64,000 bases of DNA from Orobanche coerulescens (GCA_033398695.1 CM065816.1:132033358-132097357); one strand, 5' to 3'. Shown: positions 33,091 to 47,329, numbered from the stretch's first letter. The notes: generated by a model from the sequence alone, not told the origin. Program-made: numbers and translations.

Positions 33091-36000
33091 ACTAGCTCGA
33101 TCTCCGAGTACCTAAAAATAAAGCCCACGACGGGATCAGCCATAATACTCAACAATGATATCGATCACATCAACATAAATAATTACATACCAATGTAATA
33201 ACGAAGTAAGAATACTACCAATGTAAACTTACCGTCATAACCTTACCAATTCATGGCAATCCATACCAAATCAATCCTTAACATATTCCACAATTCGCAT
33301 TCTCAAAATGACAAAATGAACTCAACAACAATTGTCTGTACTGTATTCAAACAATACCAAGTATCCTCAAAACATCATCATAACTCATAAGTGTGGAATG
33401 AACCAACTGTGCCAAACCCTATCCATCAGATTGCACAATCAAATCTCAACCTGTATAGACCAATAACATACAACATATCTGTAGATCAACTGCCACATAA
33501 CAATGAATACAAATCTCGAAACATCGACGTACAGTCCGAATGCTCATACAATCAATAACAATGATCAACCAATACATCACTGAGAATATCATCGACATGA
33601 TAACTCCAATACAACCAACAAAGGATCAACGATAACCGAGAGTACCCTCAACATGGTATACTCCGACACGATCAACAAGGGATCAACAATAACCGAGAAT
33701 ACCATCAACAAGGTAAACTCCAAAACTGTCGAACATACCCCTCGGGCGTATGAACAACCAGTCGGAAACCGTCGAACATATCCAATCATACATGGACTAT
33801 GAACGACCAAACAATATGGCTCAAAGATGGACGTCATAGTACGCCCGATCCGGAAATGTGTCCGTGCACATGTCCACCCCGTATACGGAATCCAGGATAT
33901 ACGTGGGACATGTACCTAATTAGCCTCACGAACTACGTCTCGTGTGCACGGTCCAATGTGGAAATATCAACACATGACCATAATGTGCCCAGCTAAAAAT
34001 CCTACACAATAACCAATTGGCACGCAGATATGACTCCAGATATGTCCCGATGCAACATGACAACAAAACTCAAAAAATCACATATCCGACAAGGATCAAG
34101 AGACTCACCGAAGTGAACAAAGACACACAGATAATGAAAGATCGACACGACTGACAATATCCAAAACAACCATCCTAGGATCACAATCCCCAAAGGATAA
34201 TCCATGCGATCAACAATCTCAGACAAAAGTTCTGGGATCAACATCCCTCAATGAAACAATCAACACAACCATTAATAACAACAATAGTCCTGGGATCAAC
34301 ATCCCTCAACGAACAACCAATACGAATCTCAATATACGAAGCCTCAACGTACAACATATACAACAGCTCAACATAATAATTATCTTCATAACTGAACAAT
34401 ACTCAAATTACCTCAAAACCGAAGATAATATCCTTTCCACGAACCAACATATCTGAACGAATACACAATTATACGAATAATCCCGAAATAGGTATAGGCC
34501 ATTTATACCAACAAACCACCGTCCCGACATCAATGTCGACATGGTAAACCAACCTCGATATCCAATATTCCATATCACTGACCAAATATAACTCACATCT
34601 CCATATTCACCAACACATTTAAACCATATACATTATGATTCAATCCAAACCAAGGCACAATTTACAAACCATTATCCCGATAATTATATTTATAATATCA
34701 TTGCTATATGAATTATAAATGAAATGAAATCAAAATCATTCATTAAATATTATAAACTAAACAAGTATAACTTGCCTAGAGACCGATACGAAAAAACTGT
34801 TACCAAAATCAATTGCCTTCGTCCACGAGCTCCTCAGCCCCGACCAAGAGCAATCTACGAACTCTTCAATCTCAACTGCAACACAACGGTCATAATCCAT
34901 GATCAAATATCTCAGCCTATTGAAGTAACCAATCAACAATAATCCGATAACAATCAATAACCGATATAGCCAGCCAATCAAACTCAACGGCTCAACAATA
35001 CCTCGATCATACACAAAACCGAACAATACAACTCAAACAAATACGAACTCATATCCACGATACAAGCCGCAACTCGATAATCAATAAATAACAATCAATA
35101 AACCCAACGATTCCACAATATCCCGATTAAATACAAATCCAAACAACCCAAACCAATCAATCATGAACTCATAACCATAATACGATTCCACAATCCGAAA
35201 GTCATATCAACAATCAATTTAAACCAATAGCAAAAGGGTCTAAACATTACCGATTCCAAATTCAATCTTAAATCCGAGTACAAGTTTCCTTCTTGTAAAT
35301 TCATAATAAAAACCAATTACCGATTATCATCATCAATCCGGACGATCCGATTAATTCAACATTATAGATAACCATATTCCAAAGGTTTCAAATAATTCCA
35401 TTATCCGAATTGAACACTTGTTTAATATGTATAAATTCTCAAACTCAAAAGTGAATCATAATGTTATCAAATCCGGAACCATATTCGTATTCCTATACGA
35501 ATATTGTACCAAAACACATAACTTAGTTCTAGATATGAATATTCCATATTCATATCCAAAACACCAACACCTCTTAAACATATTTATCAAGTCATATAAT
35601 CCAAGAGTTCCTTAAGAACACAACTTATTCCGACATCACATTCAAAATCTCCAATACGACATAATCCGATGTGTTCTAACATCTAAACAATCCTTATTCA
35701 TAATTCAAGATGCATATTATCACATTCTCCAATATACGATTCTCCTAACATCAAGAATTATAACATTACTACCAAGAACATCGAGAATACTATGATTCCA
35801 TAATCATAACAACATAATCAAGACATTGATCATCAATTCATTATCTTCCCTTAACAAAATTCCCGTAAATACCAAGAATCATCACAAAAACTCCATAAAC
35901 TAGCACCATACGAATTAATCATCGACAACAACATCAGAAATCCGAATTCAAAGAGAGGATTATCTAACATACCTCTTAGAAGATGAAATACACAAGTAAA

Positions 36001-37309
36001 CACTTGTCTTGATTAACACGGTGCGAAGAAATCGACGAAAGAAATGAGTCCCGATCCAACATCCTTCAAAAAGTTCATTCCTAAATCACAACGATATCAA
36101 TTCAATCACAATTCTACGAAAACGCATAGAACTTCCCAAGTTCTACCCCATTGAAGTATTTTATCGGACATTTTGAGGGCATAGTCCAATTTAATCGATT
36201 AACAGAGAAATTCTCAAATTTGTTCCACAAAACTTCAAGAGTAATGAATGATTCCGAGAATACAACAAAGTTCAATTAACAATCTGATTTAAAATGAATG
36301 AAATCGGCCAAAACACCATGAAACCTCAAAAATCCTCAAAACCAAGAGTTCAAGTGTTCTTACCTTCGATCCGGGCGAAATATGATGTTAGACATGAATC
36401 AAACTTCCAAAAAATGATGCTCCATGATGTTCCCAATCAAATCCATCAATCTTTGATGAAGAATCGCTAAGAAATGAAGAAAAAAAGTGAAAATGGCCAA
36501 GTGACCCGGTCCAGGCCCTTAAATAGCCGAGACCTGCCGGTTCCTTACGGCCGTAACCGGCCATGTCTTATGGACGTAACCGGCCATGGCTACCCTCTTG
36601 TCCAATTTGGCCGACACCCTTACGGCCATTACCGAACACACCTTACGTACGTAATAGGCCTTTACGGCCGTACCCAGCCACAACCTTACGGCCGTTATCA
36701 GCCAGTCCTTACGCCCAGCGAGTCACTGCCGACCGTGATTGGCCATCTCTGCGAGTTACTGCCGACCATGATCGGCCATCCAGCGAGTCACTGTCGACCG
36801 TGATCGGCCATCCAGCGAGTCCTCGGCCATGACTCGGCCAGCTGCCTCCTAACGTAGGTAACACTTAGTCCATTGCATACGTAATACGTACGTTGACTTG
36901 ATACAGTAATATACTCGTATTACGTACGTAATACACCCTGTATAGCATACGTAAATCCATCCGTTGACTCACCTGTCCACATCCTCCGCCGAAAGCTGCC
37001 GACACATGGCCCCACATGCCGACCACAGCTCGGTCCTGTCCGATTCCCTTTGTTACGTACGTAATGCCTTATGCATAACGTACGTAAAGGGTAGAATTTA
37101 GCGTACGTAAGTTCTTAAGCTTAACGTACGTAATGGCCTTCTGTACTTAGCTAAAATCTAACTGTTCCGGTCTGTCTCGACATACTGGATATGAACATAC
37201 GGCATACTAAATACACATACTGGATCCGAAAATATTCTCAATATAACTGTCAATCAAAAACACCAATTACAAAAGTATAACTATCCCGATTCTCAATTTA
37301 TTTTATCCA
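33091..37309 (-). repeat. Element X 5' LTR, main part
   Basis: Matches the other X LTR in the same order without the LINE and element A, which confirms both insertions. Contains the stem-loop 33868-33913, TATA TATTTAA on the minus strand (36519-36525) and the palindrome array 36545-37140. The last 80 bp of U3 are replaced at 37309/37310 by unrelated DNA. No genes. Confidence 0.85.
36545..37140. repeat. CpG palindrome array, X 5' LTR U3
   Basis: TTACGGCCGTAA-type copies near the TATA box (first 36545-36556, 19 nt away), then ACGTACGTAA-type copies to 37140. Between them lies a roughly 30-bp repeated block with CGAGTCACTGCCGACCGTGA (about 36718-36835). Confidence 0.85.
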
Positions 37310-40300
37310 AAGTGCAAGAGTCGCTAAAGACTTATCCAAAAATCAAGTTTTCCAAAGTCTTGACCTATGCACTAAATCAATCATAACTTCTTCGATTCAA
37401 TAGGTACCAACGAAACTGTAGGAACTTCTGAAAAACTAGACACTAATAGTTTTTCATTCACATACAGTACGTAACCTAGATTGACCTGAGCAGATCACAA
37501 AGCTCTGTCAAAGTTGACTCATCAAATTACCGGACATACCCGTCCTACTTTGCAACAATATTCATATGTCACTCAACATGCTAAATGTGATCAAATGGTC
37601 GGTTTCCTTTAAAAGTAGACACAGACCTTTCCAATGGTACCAATTTCACCATTTTCCAACAAGTGAGCTTCCCTGTAGGTCATATTCGAGTTAGACCAAT
37701 ACATTCTGGGCAAATTCGAGTATCGATTTTCAAGTGTCTTTTTATCGAGATAGAGCATGCTTCAAGCTTTTTGTCAAGCACAGACATTACGTGAGCGCAT
37801 CCTAGGCCATCATCACAGTGGCTTTACCAGATATTACAAATGAGTTTGTCGAGTCAAATGTGAGTACATACTACCGTACTTTGATAGAGAGAACTTCTCT
37901 TAAGACTGCATCACTTAAGTGAGCCAAGTCTTATCATGAGTTAGACTAGTTATCGGGAATCATATAGGTATTACTTTATCGTCTCTTAGGGAAACCGTCC
38001 CTTAGATTGCCTTAAACCGATTTGATGAATACGCATCATCAAGTTCCCAAGATCCTTTCATTCTTAACTTTGGATTTAGCGGAATATCTTAGTCTCACAA
38101 GAGTACATCACTATAAACTCTTAGTTTTACACACAAAAGCTTCATATCTCTTCCAAATCAAGTATATACTTCGTGTGTGTTCCCTACAATCACTTGTCAG
38201 TGTGCTTTGTGGTTAGGAGCCACTTGATTTGAGTCTGATACACCACGAGATCTTTTATCACTTAACTTAGTTTCCCACTAAAGATAAGATCTAATTACAA
38301 ACTGCACGTCAACTGACAAGATAGTGGATGCTATAACATCCATTACGATAGCACAACTAAGTTTGTGTCATCGTAGTCGATTCCAGTGCGTTCATGGGAA
38401 AATTTGCACCATGAAGTGAGTTTAACTCCTTCTCTCACTCGCTTAAAAAAGTATACTGATAGATCTTATCTTTGGAGTGTCGGCACCACTTCGACAAAGG
38501 GGTATCACTTTGTTCATACTGGAGTCGCATATGTTTCCATTTTAGGCCAATGCTACAACATTGTAGATTTTCAACAAAGTATGGTTTGATTAAACTCACA
38601 TTCTACGTTCTTATGAACCAACTTTATTCATAGAGTACTCTTTATGGATTGGCATTCATTGAGGCGTCCCCCAATGATGACTATAATCCAAAATCACATG
38701 AGATGGATGAGTTCATTTAATCATATGATCAAGTTTCATGTACCAAACTCGCATACATTCTTAACGAGAGTATTTAATGAACCAAGTGGCATCCCGATAC
38801 TCTACGATATCCACGATCGAGTAACACTGTTTACCACAATTTCTGATGTTACCATATCACCATTTATAGGTGACAAACGTCCATGACCAGACACAATCCT
38901 TGCAGACATGTTTGCAGCATGTATTTAATCTCGTCACTTTAGAGAAATTGGTGAGGCACAGTAGCGACAAACTACGACAACTCCAAGTCGTTCTACTCGA
39001 ACGTGATCATTCACATCTCCCCTAACTACGGGAATGATGGCTCATCAAAGTGACTTACGAGATCATCTGCCAAGGTATATTTTAAGCAGAATATGAGTGA
39101 AAGCGCATGTCATATTCATCATTTATAACCCATCATAATGCGTTGTGGTGACGCACTTTGGCACATGAATATGTGGACAATAATGGTTCTTCATTGTTAA
39201 CATAATCCAGTTAAAAAATGCATATAGACTTATAACTAAGTATTTGAATGATGATAGGTATAGGTGAATATGACATGTTGACCTATGACCGTAGCTACTG
39301 GAATTTGAGAATTCTACAAAACCGCCACCATGCGCCACTCGAATAGAACATAAAGAAATGATTGAACCGATGATAGGTCGTTGGTTTTATCGAACCTCTA
39401 TTGCTTTATTGAAGAGTTCACTCCCTGCACCAGACCCAAACACCATAAAATTCATGAGCATGTATAAAGGGATGTTAGTATTCCAAAACCATCAACCTCG
39501 ACCTATCGAAAAGACATTGAACTGGTCGTTGGAATGGCTGGTGGTATGTGAAAACTTCATTTGAGTGTTTCACCTTATTCCAAGTTTCCAAATGGCACCA
39601 AAATTTGTGAGAAGGTAGCCTTGGATGTTAGGAAGTACTCATTGAAATTTCACTTTAAGACTTGGTCTAAAAGTGGGTGAACATGCCTTTACAATGACTG
39701 GTTCGCAAGTTGGACAACCTTAAACTCAGGTTTCATCAACTTATTAATCAATGTCAAAGGAACCACATAACATATAAATGTTATCACTTGAGTACGACTA
39801 TTTGTGACTACCATCATAGCATTGTAAGCCACCCAGGCTAACACTTATGATCATGTATGTATAAGGACTCTGTGAAAAGAGAGGAATCAGCACCATGCTT
39901 ATGCGAGTCACTACATTATTCTATTTAGCATAGGAGGGTGTATTCTCCTAATCGTGCCAAAGAATATGCTTTAACCAATAAACATGGCTGAGGATCATCG
40001 GGGGGTCTTTGGCGTCACACATGATTATGAAAGCAAGACGCGGATGATGTAAATATCATCATCGGTCATGAGCCCTGCTCACGACTCCACCAACGTACTT
40101 TGGTGTCTTTGATCCAACTATCTTCTTTGTTCATATAAAAAAATGATGTCCATGGCAATACCGTGGCATATGGATCACCAAACTGTCCAAACTCTGGACT
40201 ATTAAAGCCTAAATGTGTCAATGTCCCAATACATATTCTGGTTACAAAAACCGATGCAAGCCGGATCATATTGACTCATGAATATTCTCTCACATATCCA

Positions 40301-40838
40301 ATACAAAGTGATGCATAAGATTTTATTTCTTACAAATCACAACGAGATGCTATGAGTGATACACTTTGGCTTAAATATCATCCATTCATAACATGGTTCA
40401 ATTGTTACGGAACATATGTGACTAGAAAATGCCATTCAACATTCAACAATGTGAGCATTCATTGATTGTGATGACCTAGTCATCATAGTCACAATGTATT
40501 TACAACACGAAATCCAAAAATATTGTGTTCTTTGGAAATAGATTAATACGCACTCACTTTCGCTTGCAAAATTTTATAAACATGCGCATAGCGAACACTC
40601 TAACAACATAGAGATTTTATCCCAGATGCGATCAAAATGATCTATCATATTAAGTGCATAGCATGGCAAGATTATATGCCTAAGGAGCAAAATTACAACA
40701 CAAGCATGGTGTAAAACTACCATGCACACGCTCGACCTTCTTATAAGGGTGCGTATTTTGGGCTTCCCAAGGAAAGTGTTTCTCAACATTTAAATGATTA
40801 CATTTTATCGTCTATTGCATACCAAAAATCATATCATT
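37310..40838. other. Unclassified non-coding DNA (left part)
   Basis: 3.5 kb with no convincing ORF, LTR edge, PBS or protein motif. The short open frames are random-looking. Compositionally even, about 60% AT, unlike the CpG-palindrome LTRs beside it. It resumes after element D at 59666. It may be an old decayed repeat or host intergenic DNA. Confidence 0.5.
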
Positions 40839-42437
40839 TGTAACACCCCCAAACTAGGCGACCATTACAGTGCCGTGGACCCCCGACTGCGACCCACCAG
40901 GCGAATGAAAATCAATTACTTAAATAATATAATTATAGTACCGAACCACATTATATCATCAATTACTCCGATGATGAGTTTTATTACAACACACCCAAGA
41001 TCATACAGAATACATGTATATTTTATATGAAGATAAAATATACAACACTGAATAAAATGAGTATTCAAACGGAAGTCTGCAGCGGAAATAAAATGAAGAA
41101 AATACGAATGACTGAAAAGGACTGGGCCCCCCTACTAGTATCACTGGGACTCCTCACCGTCAACATGCTCTTCCCGTGCCTTTTCCTTGCCGTGACCTGA
41201 AAACAATATCCCCAACGGGGTCAGTTACACAGAACAACAATCCTCAAGAGTTGAATAAACACAATCATGATATATCTTAATTATGAAATGATGCTGAAGA
41301 GAGGCATCATAGTACGCCCGTAATGGTATGTGCAAGTTCACAAGACGAGTGTCCGGACACACCCGTCCTTGTACCTAATTAGTCTCACAGAAGTACATTA
41401 CCGTGTGCACAGTCCAATGTGTCGGTGAACCCAACACATGACCATCACGCGCCCGACTAAAAATTCCACACATCCCCACTCGGCCACGCAATATGAACCA
41501 GAAGGTCATATGGACAAGAAATGACCATGATGAATAATAATGAATAACAATCCGACAAAGTCAAGAATGACTCACCGAGATGAAATGATAGTGAAATGAA
41601 TGATAGCTCAATGAAATGATTGGAACCATCGTTCATCGTTAATAAAGTGATTATTTGACAAACACAAGTCTCAATACGATTAATACATTATGAATGAATT
41701 ATGATTATGATTTATGAATGAACAACCACGAAAGGAATGAGTATCCTTTTATCCGAGTAAGAATTAACTTACACAACACCGGTGAAGAATGTCCTTCCCC
41801 GAACAACGTCCTAAAAAGAGATGTCGGTCGCTCGAACAACCTTGAATAAGAATAATTACCAACAACCGCTCAATACACGTATCAAGCAACAAAACACAAC
41901 TAACTCAAAAGTCGATACAACGATAATCAAACTCATTGGGGCATTCTAACGAATACGTTGTAAACATCCTTCCCGTTAGTTACAACCAATTCTAAACTAT
42001 CGAAACCAACTTCCAAATGATTGATTCAAACCAACAAAACAATATCAATGGCATCAATAACCCAATAGGAATACTTCAATCGAGGTTACAACAACAACTA
42101 ATCTAAAACCCCCAAAAACCAAAATCAACGCTTAAGGGTTCTTGAATAAATCCTCAAATATTCATCAATTCTGAAATATACACCAATAAATCCCTAGAAA
42201 TACATGTATCCAAGGTAGATAATCCTTATCTAACATTTCCAACATAATTCCCAAGAATTAATTACCTTGATTCAGTGTGTTGGAGAGGATTAGACGATGA
42301 TTAATTCGAAGTAGGAGCTCGCAAATGATGGTAGATGACTCCAGCTCGAAAAACACTTCACCAATGTCCAAAATCGCCCAAAACCGACGGGAGGAGGAAG
42401 AGAGAAGTGAAAATGATAAATTTGGGCCGGACTGTCC

Positions 42438-42445
42438 TATTTATA
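42438..42445 (-). promoter_or_regulatory. TATA box of D 3' LTR
   Basis: Minus-strand TATAAATA, 12 nt after the nearest array motif (42458-42469). Equivalent at 58863-58870 with motif 58883-58894, again 12 nt. Confidence 0.75.
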
Positions 42446-42457
42446 GCCATCCCAGTT

Positions 42458-43020
42458 TAGCGTGCGCTAGCTCTTGTGCTTAGCGTGCGCTAACGGGTGT
42501 ACCGGGTAGTCCAGTACCCTCTGACTGCAACGTTAGCGTGCACTACGTACCTTGGTAGCATGCGCTAATGCCTCTACTTAGTGTGTGTTAACCTTGTATT
42601 AGTGCGCGCTACCTGATGGTTGATGCCCAGAATACCGGAGTCCAGAACCTACCGTCCTCCTGCCTTGTGCGCGTTAGCGTGCGCTACACCCATTACACAG
42701 CGTGCGCTACTACCACCTTTAGCGTACGCTAAAACCCACTCATAGCATGCGCTAGTAATTATTTCGTTTCCAGTCCATTACCCACTGGATTCTGACAGAT
42801 CGGATCTTAACGCACGCAACACTGATTCCTAGCGTGCGCTATCCATACCCACTAGCGTGCACTACATACCATTTGTAGCGTGCGCTACTACAACTCACTT
42901 TCAGTCCAGTGCCTTCTGGACTGTCTGTCTGAACCACATTAGCGTGCGCTAAAGCTGAGAGGTAGCGTGTGCTACTCGTACTCAATAACCGCGCGCTAAA
43001 TAGAGTACGTAGCATGCGCT
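42458..43020 (-). repeat. TAGCGCACGCTA-type array, D 3' LTR U3
   Basis: About 18 copies (seen as TAGCGTGCGCTA on the plus strand), with many CpG-to-TpG/CpA decayed forms (TAGCATGCGCTA, TAGCGTGCACTA). Interleaved with AGTCCAGT...CTGGACT inverted repeats near 42900-42922. Confidence 0.9.
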
Positions 43021-43239
43021 ACTCCTCACACAGAGCCCACTACAAAGGTGACAATGAAGATAAGCTCGCCCGATTTCCAACCGGGTTGAATGATGAATAA
43101 TGATTGATACACGATACAGATTACTCTGAACGGTGAATACAGTGAATGAATGTGAATGATGAATGATTATTACTGAGCGAATTTTACTGAGTGACAATAT
43201 ACTGAATGATAATTAATGAATTTACAATCGGGTATTACA

Positions 43240-43735
43240 TACTCTCCCCCTTAAAAAGAGTTTCGTCCTCGAAACTAAGGGTCGAACAATTCGGGATAAC
43301 TCTCCCGCATACTATCCTCGTTTTCCCAAGTAGCCTCTTCCACTCCGTGTCTAGACCACTGAATTATAACCAAAGGAATCATGTTGTTCCTCAACTGTTT
43401 GATTCGCCGCTCTAAAACTCGTATAGGACGCTCCTTATACGAATGATCATCCGCAATCTCGATTTCGTCGAATTGAAGTATGTGACTCGAGTCGGCAACA
43501 TACTTCCGCAATTGGGAGACGTGAAACACATTATGAATTCGGCTCAACGCTGGAGGTAAGATCAATCGATAAGCCAGACTGCCTACTCGATCCAAAACCT
43601 CAAATGGTCCAATGAATCTCGGACTCAACTTTCCCCGTTTCCCGAAACGGAAGATACCTCGACTCGGGGATACCTTGATCAAAACATGGTCACCTGCCTC
43701 GAACTCTAATGGTCGACGACGATTATCTGCATAAG
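43240..43735 (-). pseudogene. Element D pol C-terminus (integrase end, chromodomain-like) and PPT
   Basis: From the copia insertion site the frame runs YADNRRRPLEFEAGDHVLIK (GPF/Y region PRFIGPFEVLDRVG) to a chromodomain-like tail WSRHGVEEATWENEDSMRE, ending at 43275. The stem AGTTTCGAGGACGAAACT (43259-43276) overlaps the stop, and TTTTTAAGGGGGAGAG forms the PPT beside the LTR. The N-terminal continuation is at 53177. Confidence 0.9.
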
Positions 43736-45693
43736 TGTTAGGAGTATGCCCTCGAATGCCACTCAGAGGTTGTTGAGTGAGGGCATTGTACTTGTAATTA
43801 TGTAAACCATTTATATAAGGCAAATGAATGTTTCTTTATTTACTGGTAGTTACTGGCATTCCTAACTCGTAAATAAACATATAGAAACTAGTCCATGTAT
43901 TTGAGAGCAAAACGTTCCACTCCTTATTGGATAAGGGGGTCGGCACTGGAAAGGTTATAGCTCAAATACTTAATCGTTCGCAAGTCGATGAAACTTGACT
44001 GGGCGTTAAGTTTATGTGAAGACTTGTATGACGTGTTCTTTGACATGGAGAGTGCTCGCGAACACTAATGGTTAGTGGGAGCACACGTTATAGGTATGCT
44101 AATTGGATTAGTATACTCGAACCGACTCACCCTCGATTCGTCACATGGATTTCACTCCGGATCACAATGACGGAATCGAAAGGTTGTGATAGGTATTCGT
44201 GAACCTTCGACTTGAGGATTTAGTAGGGATGTGCTTGTGACGTCAAGATTTTCATTAGAGTAGTTCGACCCCGTAAACCTAAGGCGGGGTCAACTCGACG
44301 TGCATCTGACGGCAAGTAGCAGTCCTACCGAATACCAAGATAGAATTCTTTCTCCCGTTAGTGAGCGGGTTATATGTCCTATGCGGTTATTGGCAAATGA
44401 GATCATAAGTCTTTGGCCAAAGCATTGGAGCTAGTTGTATTAGATACACGGCACCGATGATCTCGATTTGCATTAACGCATGCATAGCGTCAAGTACGTA
44501 TATGGTTTGACCGACCGTGACCCTATAACTTGATCGGGACATTTGAAAGAAGGGTTTATACGTATACCGGTATTCACGAGAATGGTTCTTGAATGATCCC
44601 AATCATTCGTTCTCGGTCGAGTACAGTGTAGGCCACCAGCCGCTAGGTGGTGCTACTACTCTTTGGTTCCTCCCATTGCCGATCGAGACGGACCTACCGA
44701 GTCGCGCATTAGGATTGACAACGGAATGAATCGAGCTAATTATCTCATTATGAATATTAGATATCGATATCTAATTTTGGAACATCGATGTTTAAATCGA
44801 TTTATCGATAAATTGATTTACGGCCTAATGAATTAAATAAATTCTTGGGTGATTAATTTAATTCATGAATATAATTATTTCTTGGAGAAATTAATTATGT
44901 TATTTTGTATTTGATATGTTTAATTAATCGATTAATTAAACGACATAAATACATCTAACGGAATAGGAGTTTATCTGTTTGGACTCACGGAGTCCGAAAC
45001 GAACCGAACTCGACTGCTTTCTAGCATGGGCCAACCCCCACTTATTACCATGTGTGTGTAATGACTTGTGCCCATCTTTGTTTTGGTATCTCATGTGATT
45101 GAGGGGACAAGTATCATATACATTATATGGGAATCAAATCATGATATATGTATTTGTATTCATGTGGGTTGAATAAGAATATATACAAGACTTTGATCTC
45201 TCATCCTCACAATACTTCTTGGCATTTACGTATCATTGAGTTTGAGAGAGAGAGAGAAAATTGTTTTCTCTTTAGTCATCTTCTTCTTCAACCTTGTTCT
45301 TGTTTTTCTTAGAGAAAAAAATATCAAGACATAAAGAGAGAGTAAGATTAAAACACTTAGAGTGTAGTAATCTTTACATATATAGCTTCATCACCTAGCT
45401 CTAGCCGTATCCTCGGAGGATAGCAAGGTGTTGTCATTCCGTTCGTTTCTCCGGCGCGTGGCAAGTAGAGACGCGGTGCTTTCAAGGCGTTGGATCGCTC
45501 AAGAGCTTGGGGAATAGCTCAAGAGAAGGTTACCATTTAATCAACGGACTTCGAGGGTTAGTTTTTACAACTCTTGCTTTTCGTTTATATATTCGTATAT
45601 ACGTAGCTCGATCGATCATCGTAGGGATTCGGATCGAATTAATTTTCGCTTTACCGCCTACTGGCCTTCGCTTTTAGGCACCGAATCCCAACA
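43736..45693 (+). repeat. Copia 5' LTR
   Basis: 1958 bp. AT-rich with a GA run at 45243-45257. PBS GGGTATCGGAGC follows at 45696-45707. The first 68 bp extend a minus-strand D frame by chance. Confidence 0.93.
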
Positions 45694-45959
45694 AAGGGTA
45701 TCGGAGCGTAGGTCTTGCGATCGTATATACGATATTGGCATTTGGAATGCTTGATTAGATGGTGAATGATTTGGAATCATTTTAGTCATAATCGTGGTAT
45801 ATATTTTTACGTTCGTTGTAGTTATATTTTTCGTAAGTTTATGTCTAAATATAAATCTTAATTTCTTGGAAATATGATTTATATTGAAGATATGAATGTT
45901 GAAAAATATTGATATCGATATCCGGTCAAAATCGAGCTCGAATCGTCATTTGACGACTT

Positions 45960-46130
45960 TTCGGACAAAGGCGTGAAGTCGCCAGGTGACTCGGCCGTGT
46001 CCAGTGACACGGGCCGTGTCAGCAGCCTTTCGTGCCATCGCGCAGACCCGACCGTGTCGAGACACGGCCGTGCTCGGCCGTGAGCCGCCGAGCGTGACTC
46101 GGCCATGGCAGCCATTTTCGCCCGGCCGAT
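45960..46130. repeat. CpG palindrome cluster in copia leader
   Basis: Several CGGCCGTGTC/GACACGGCCGTG words (for example around 45990, 46050 and 46070) in an otherwise AT-rich leader. Similar in style, but not in sequence, to the U3 arrays of the gypsy elements. Confidence 0.6.
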
Positions 46131-47329
46131 TTTTCCGTATTCTTGAAAATTAATCTCCCGCATGTTAAATTGGATTTAATATGATTAAAATGATTTATGG
46201 TATTTCATTTTATAAGGGAAATTTGATTAATTGGAATATTTATGGTCGATCAATTATTTTGAACGTTATTATAATACCGATTGTGTGAATCGATTGGATC
46301 GGTTCGTATTGTTGATTGGATCAATGTATCTCTACGCTTTCCATTTATTTAGTATTTATTGAATGAATGCTTTTGAATGGGGATGTGGTTCGTGGACTTA
46401 GTTTTTGAATCGTTCGTTTTATTCGATTGGGTTGTAAAGGCCGTTTTGAGCCTATTTATTTTACTAGAAAAATTTGTATCTAGGATGCAATTTTCAATGT
46501 AAAATTTATATGTAATGACGAAGACCGGAGGAAGATCCATTTCGAGAAGACGGAGATTCAAGACGAAGACTTGTAATTAGATTACAGAGTTTTTGTTTTC
46601 TAGGAACGGTCCATGAACCACATGTTGGTAGCAACTAGGTTGTGATTGGTTGTTTCATATTGTATGAATGCCACAAACGCGCTTAAACGATTAATGTGCA
46701 AAGTGTAACGTTAATCGCAATAATTCTCCCACAACAAATAATTAAGTTTATAAGGTTTCAAGGTTTTCCTTCCCTCCATCGAGTTTTCGGGAAATTGAAA
46801 TCCAAACCGGATGTGCTATGCTTCCGAGTTATCGGGGTAGTCGTTCGGGGAGGACGGATAAATTACCGGGATCGCATTGGATGCCTTCGGTTGGAGCAAA
46901 TTTTATCCCTAGAAACCTGATAGGTTGCCGGATAAGATTCAATTGTGAAACTGATTTGCGTCGATGGTATAAACTTAACTTGTTCACAAACCATAGAAAC
47001 CGTATAGGTTGAGGGGAGTGAACAAGGGGAAAAAGAAGATCGAATCATCCATTAGATGGGTTGGTGTTGGACACCACTTTATGAAAATTAATAGACTAGA
47101 AACCTGTTCGGTTGCCCTCTATTAAAATTTATAAAGAACTCGATCACCACTATGAAGTAGAGCGACGATACTTCCGGATTTCACATGGGAGTGTGTTATT
47201 CCGATAAAAATAGTGGGAGCTGGGTAACAAGAATAGAAAAGACCTTAAATTCTATACTCGTAACATAATTGAATGAGTCACTAATTAACTGCTATACTTA
47301 ATGCGCATAAATCTCAATATGACAATGAA

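Larger units (their letters stand above)
1..37309 (-). mobile_element. Element X: LTR element with very long LTRs and a tiny codeless interior (composite, with nested insertions)
   Basis: Two copies of one >4 kb sequence (1-19616 and 33091-37309, both interrupted) are in the same orientation. Between them lie a polypurine tract at 19617-19634, about 388 bp of non-coding DNA, and a primer-binding site at 19988-19999 followed by an LTR end at 20005. Read on the minus strand the order is 5' LTR, PBS, short interior, PPT, 3' LTR. The 5' LTR is broken by elements C and B, the 3' LTR by element A and a LINE. No gag or pol is present, so it must rely on proteins from elsewhere. That 20005-20144 and 33091-37309 belong to one LTR is inferred from order and orientation. 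The left end lies outside the window. Confidence 0.7.
40839..43239 (-). repeat. Element D 3' LTR
   Basis: 2401 bp. On the minus strand: U3 with palindrome array (43020-42458), TATAAATA (42445-42438), R/U5 with the hairpin at 41340-41372 (GTGTCCGGACAC core). Lacks a 57-bp stretch present in the 5' LTR (about 58621-58677). Confidence 0.92.
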
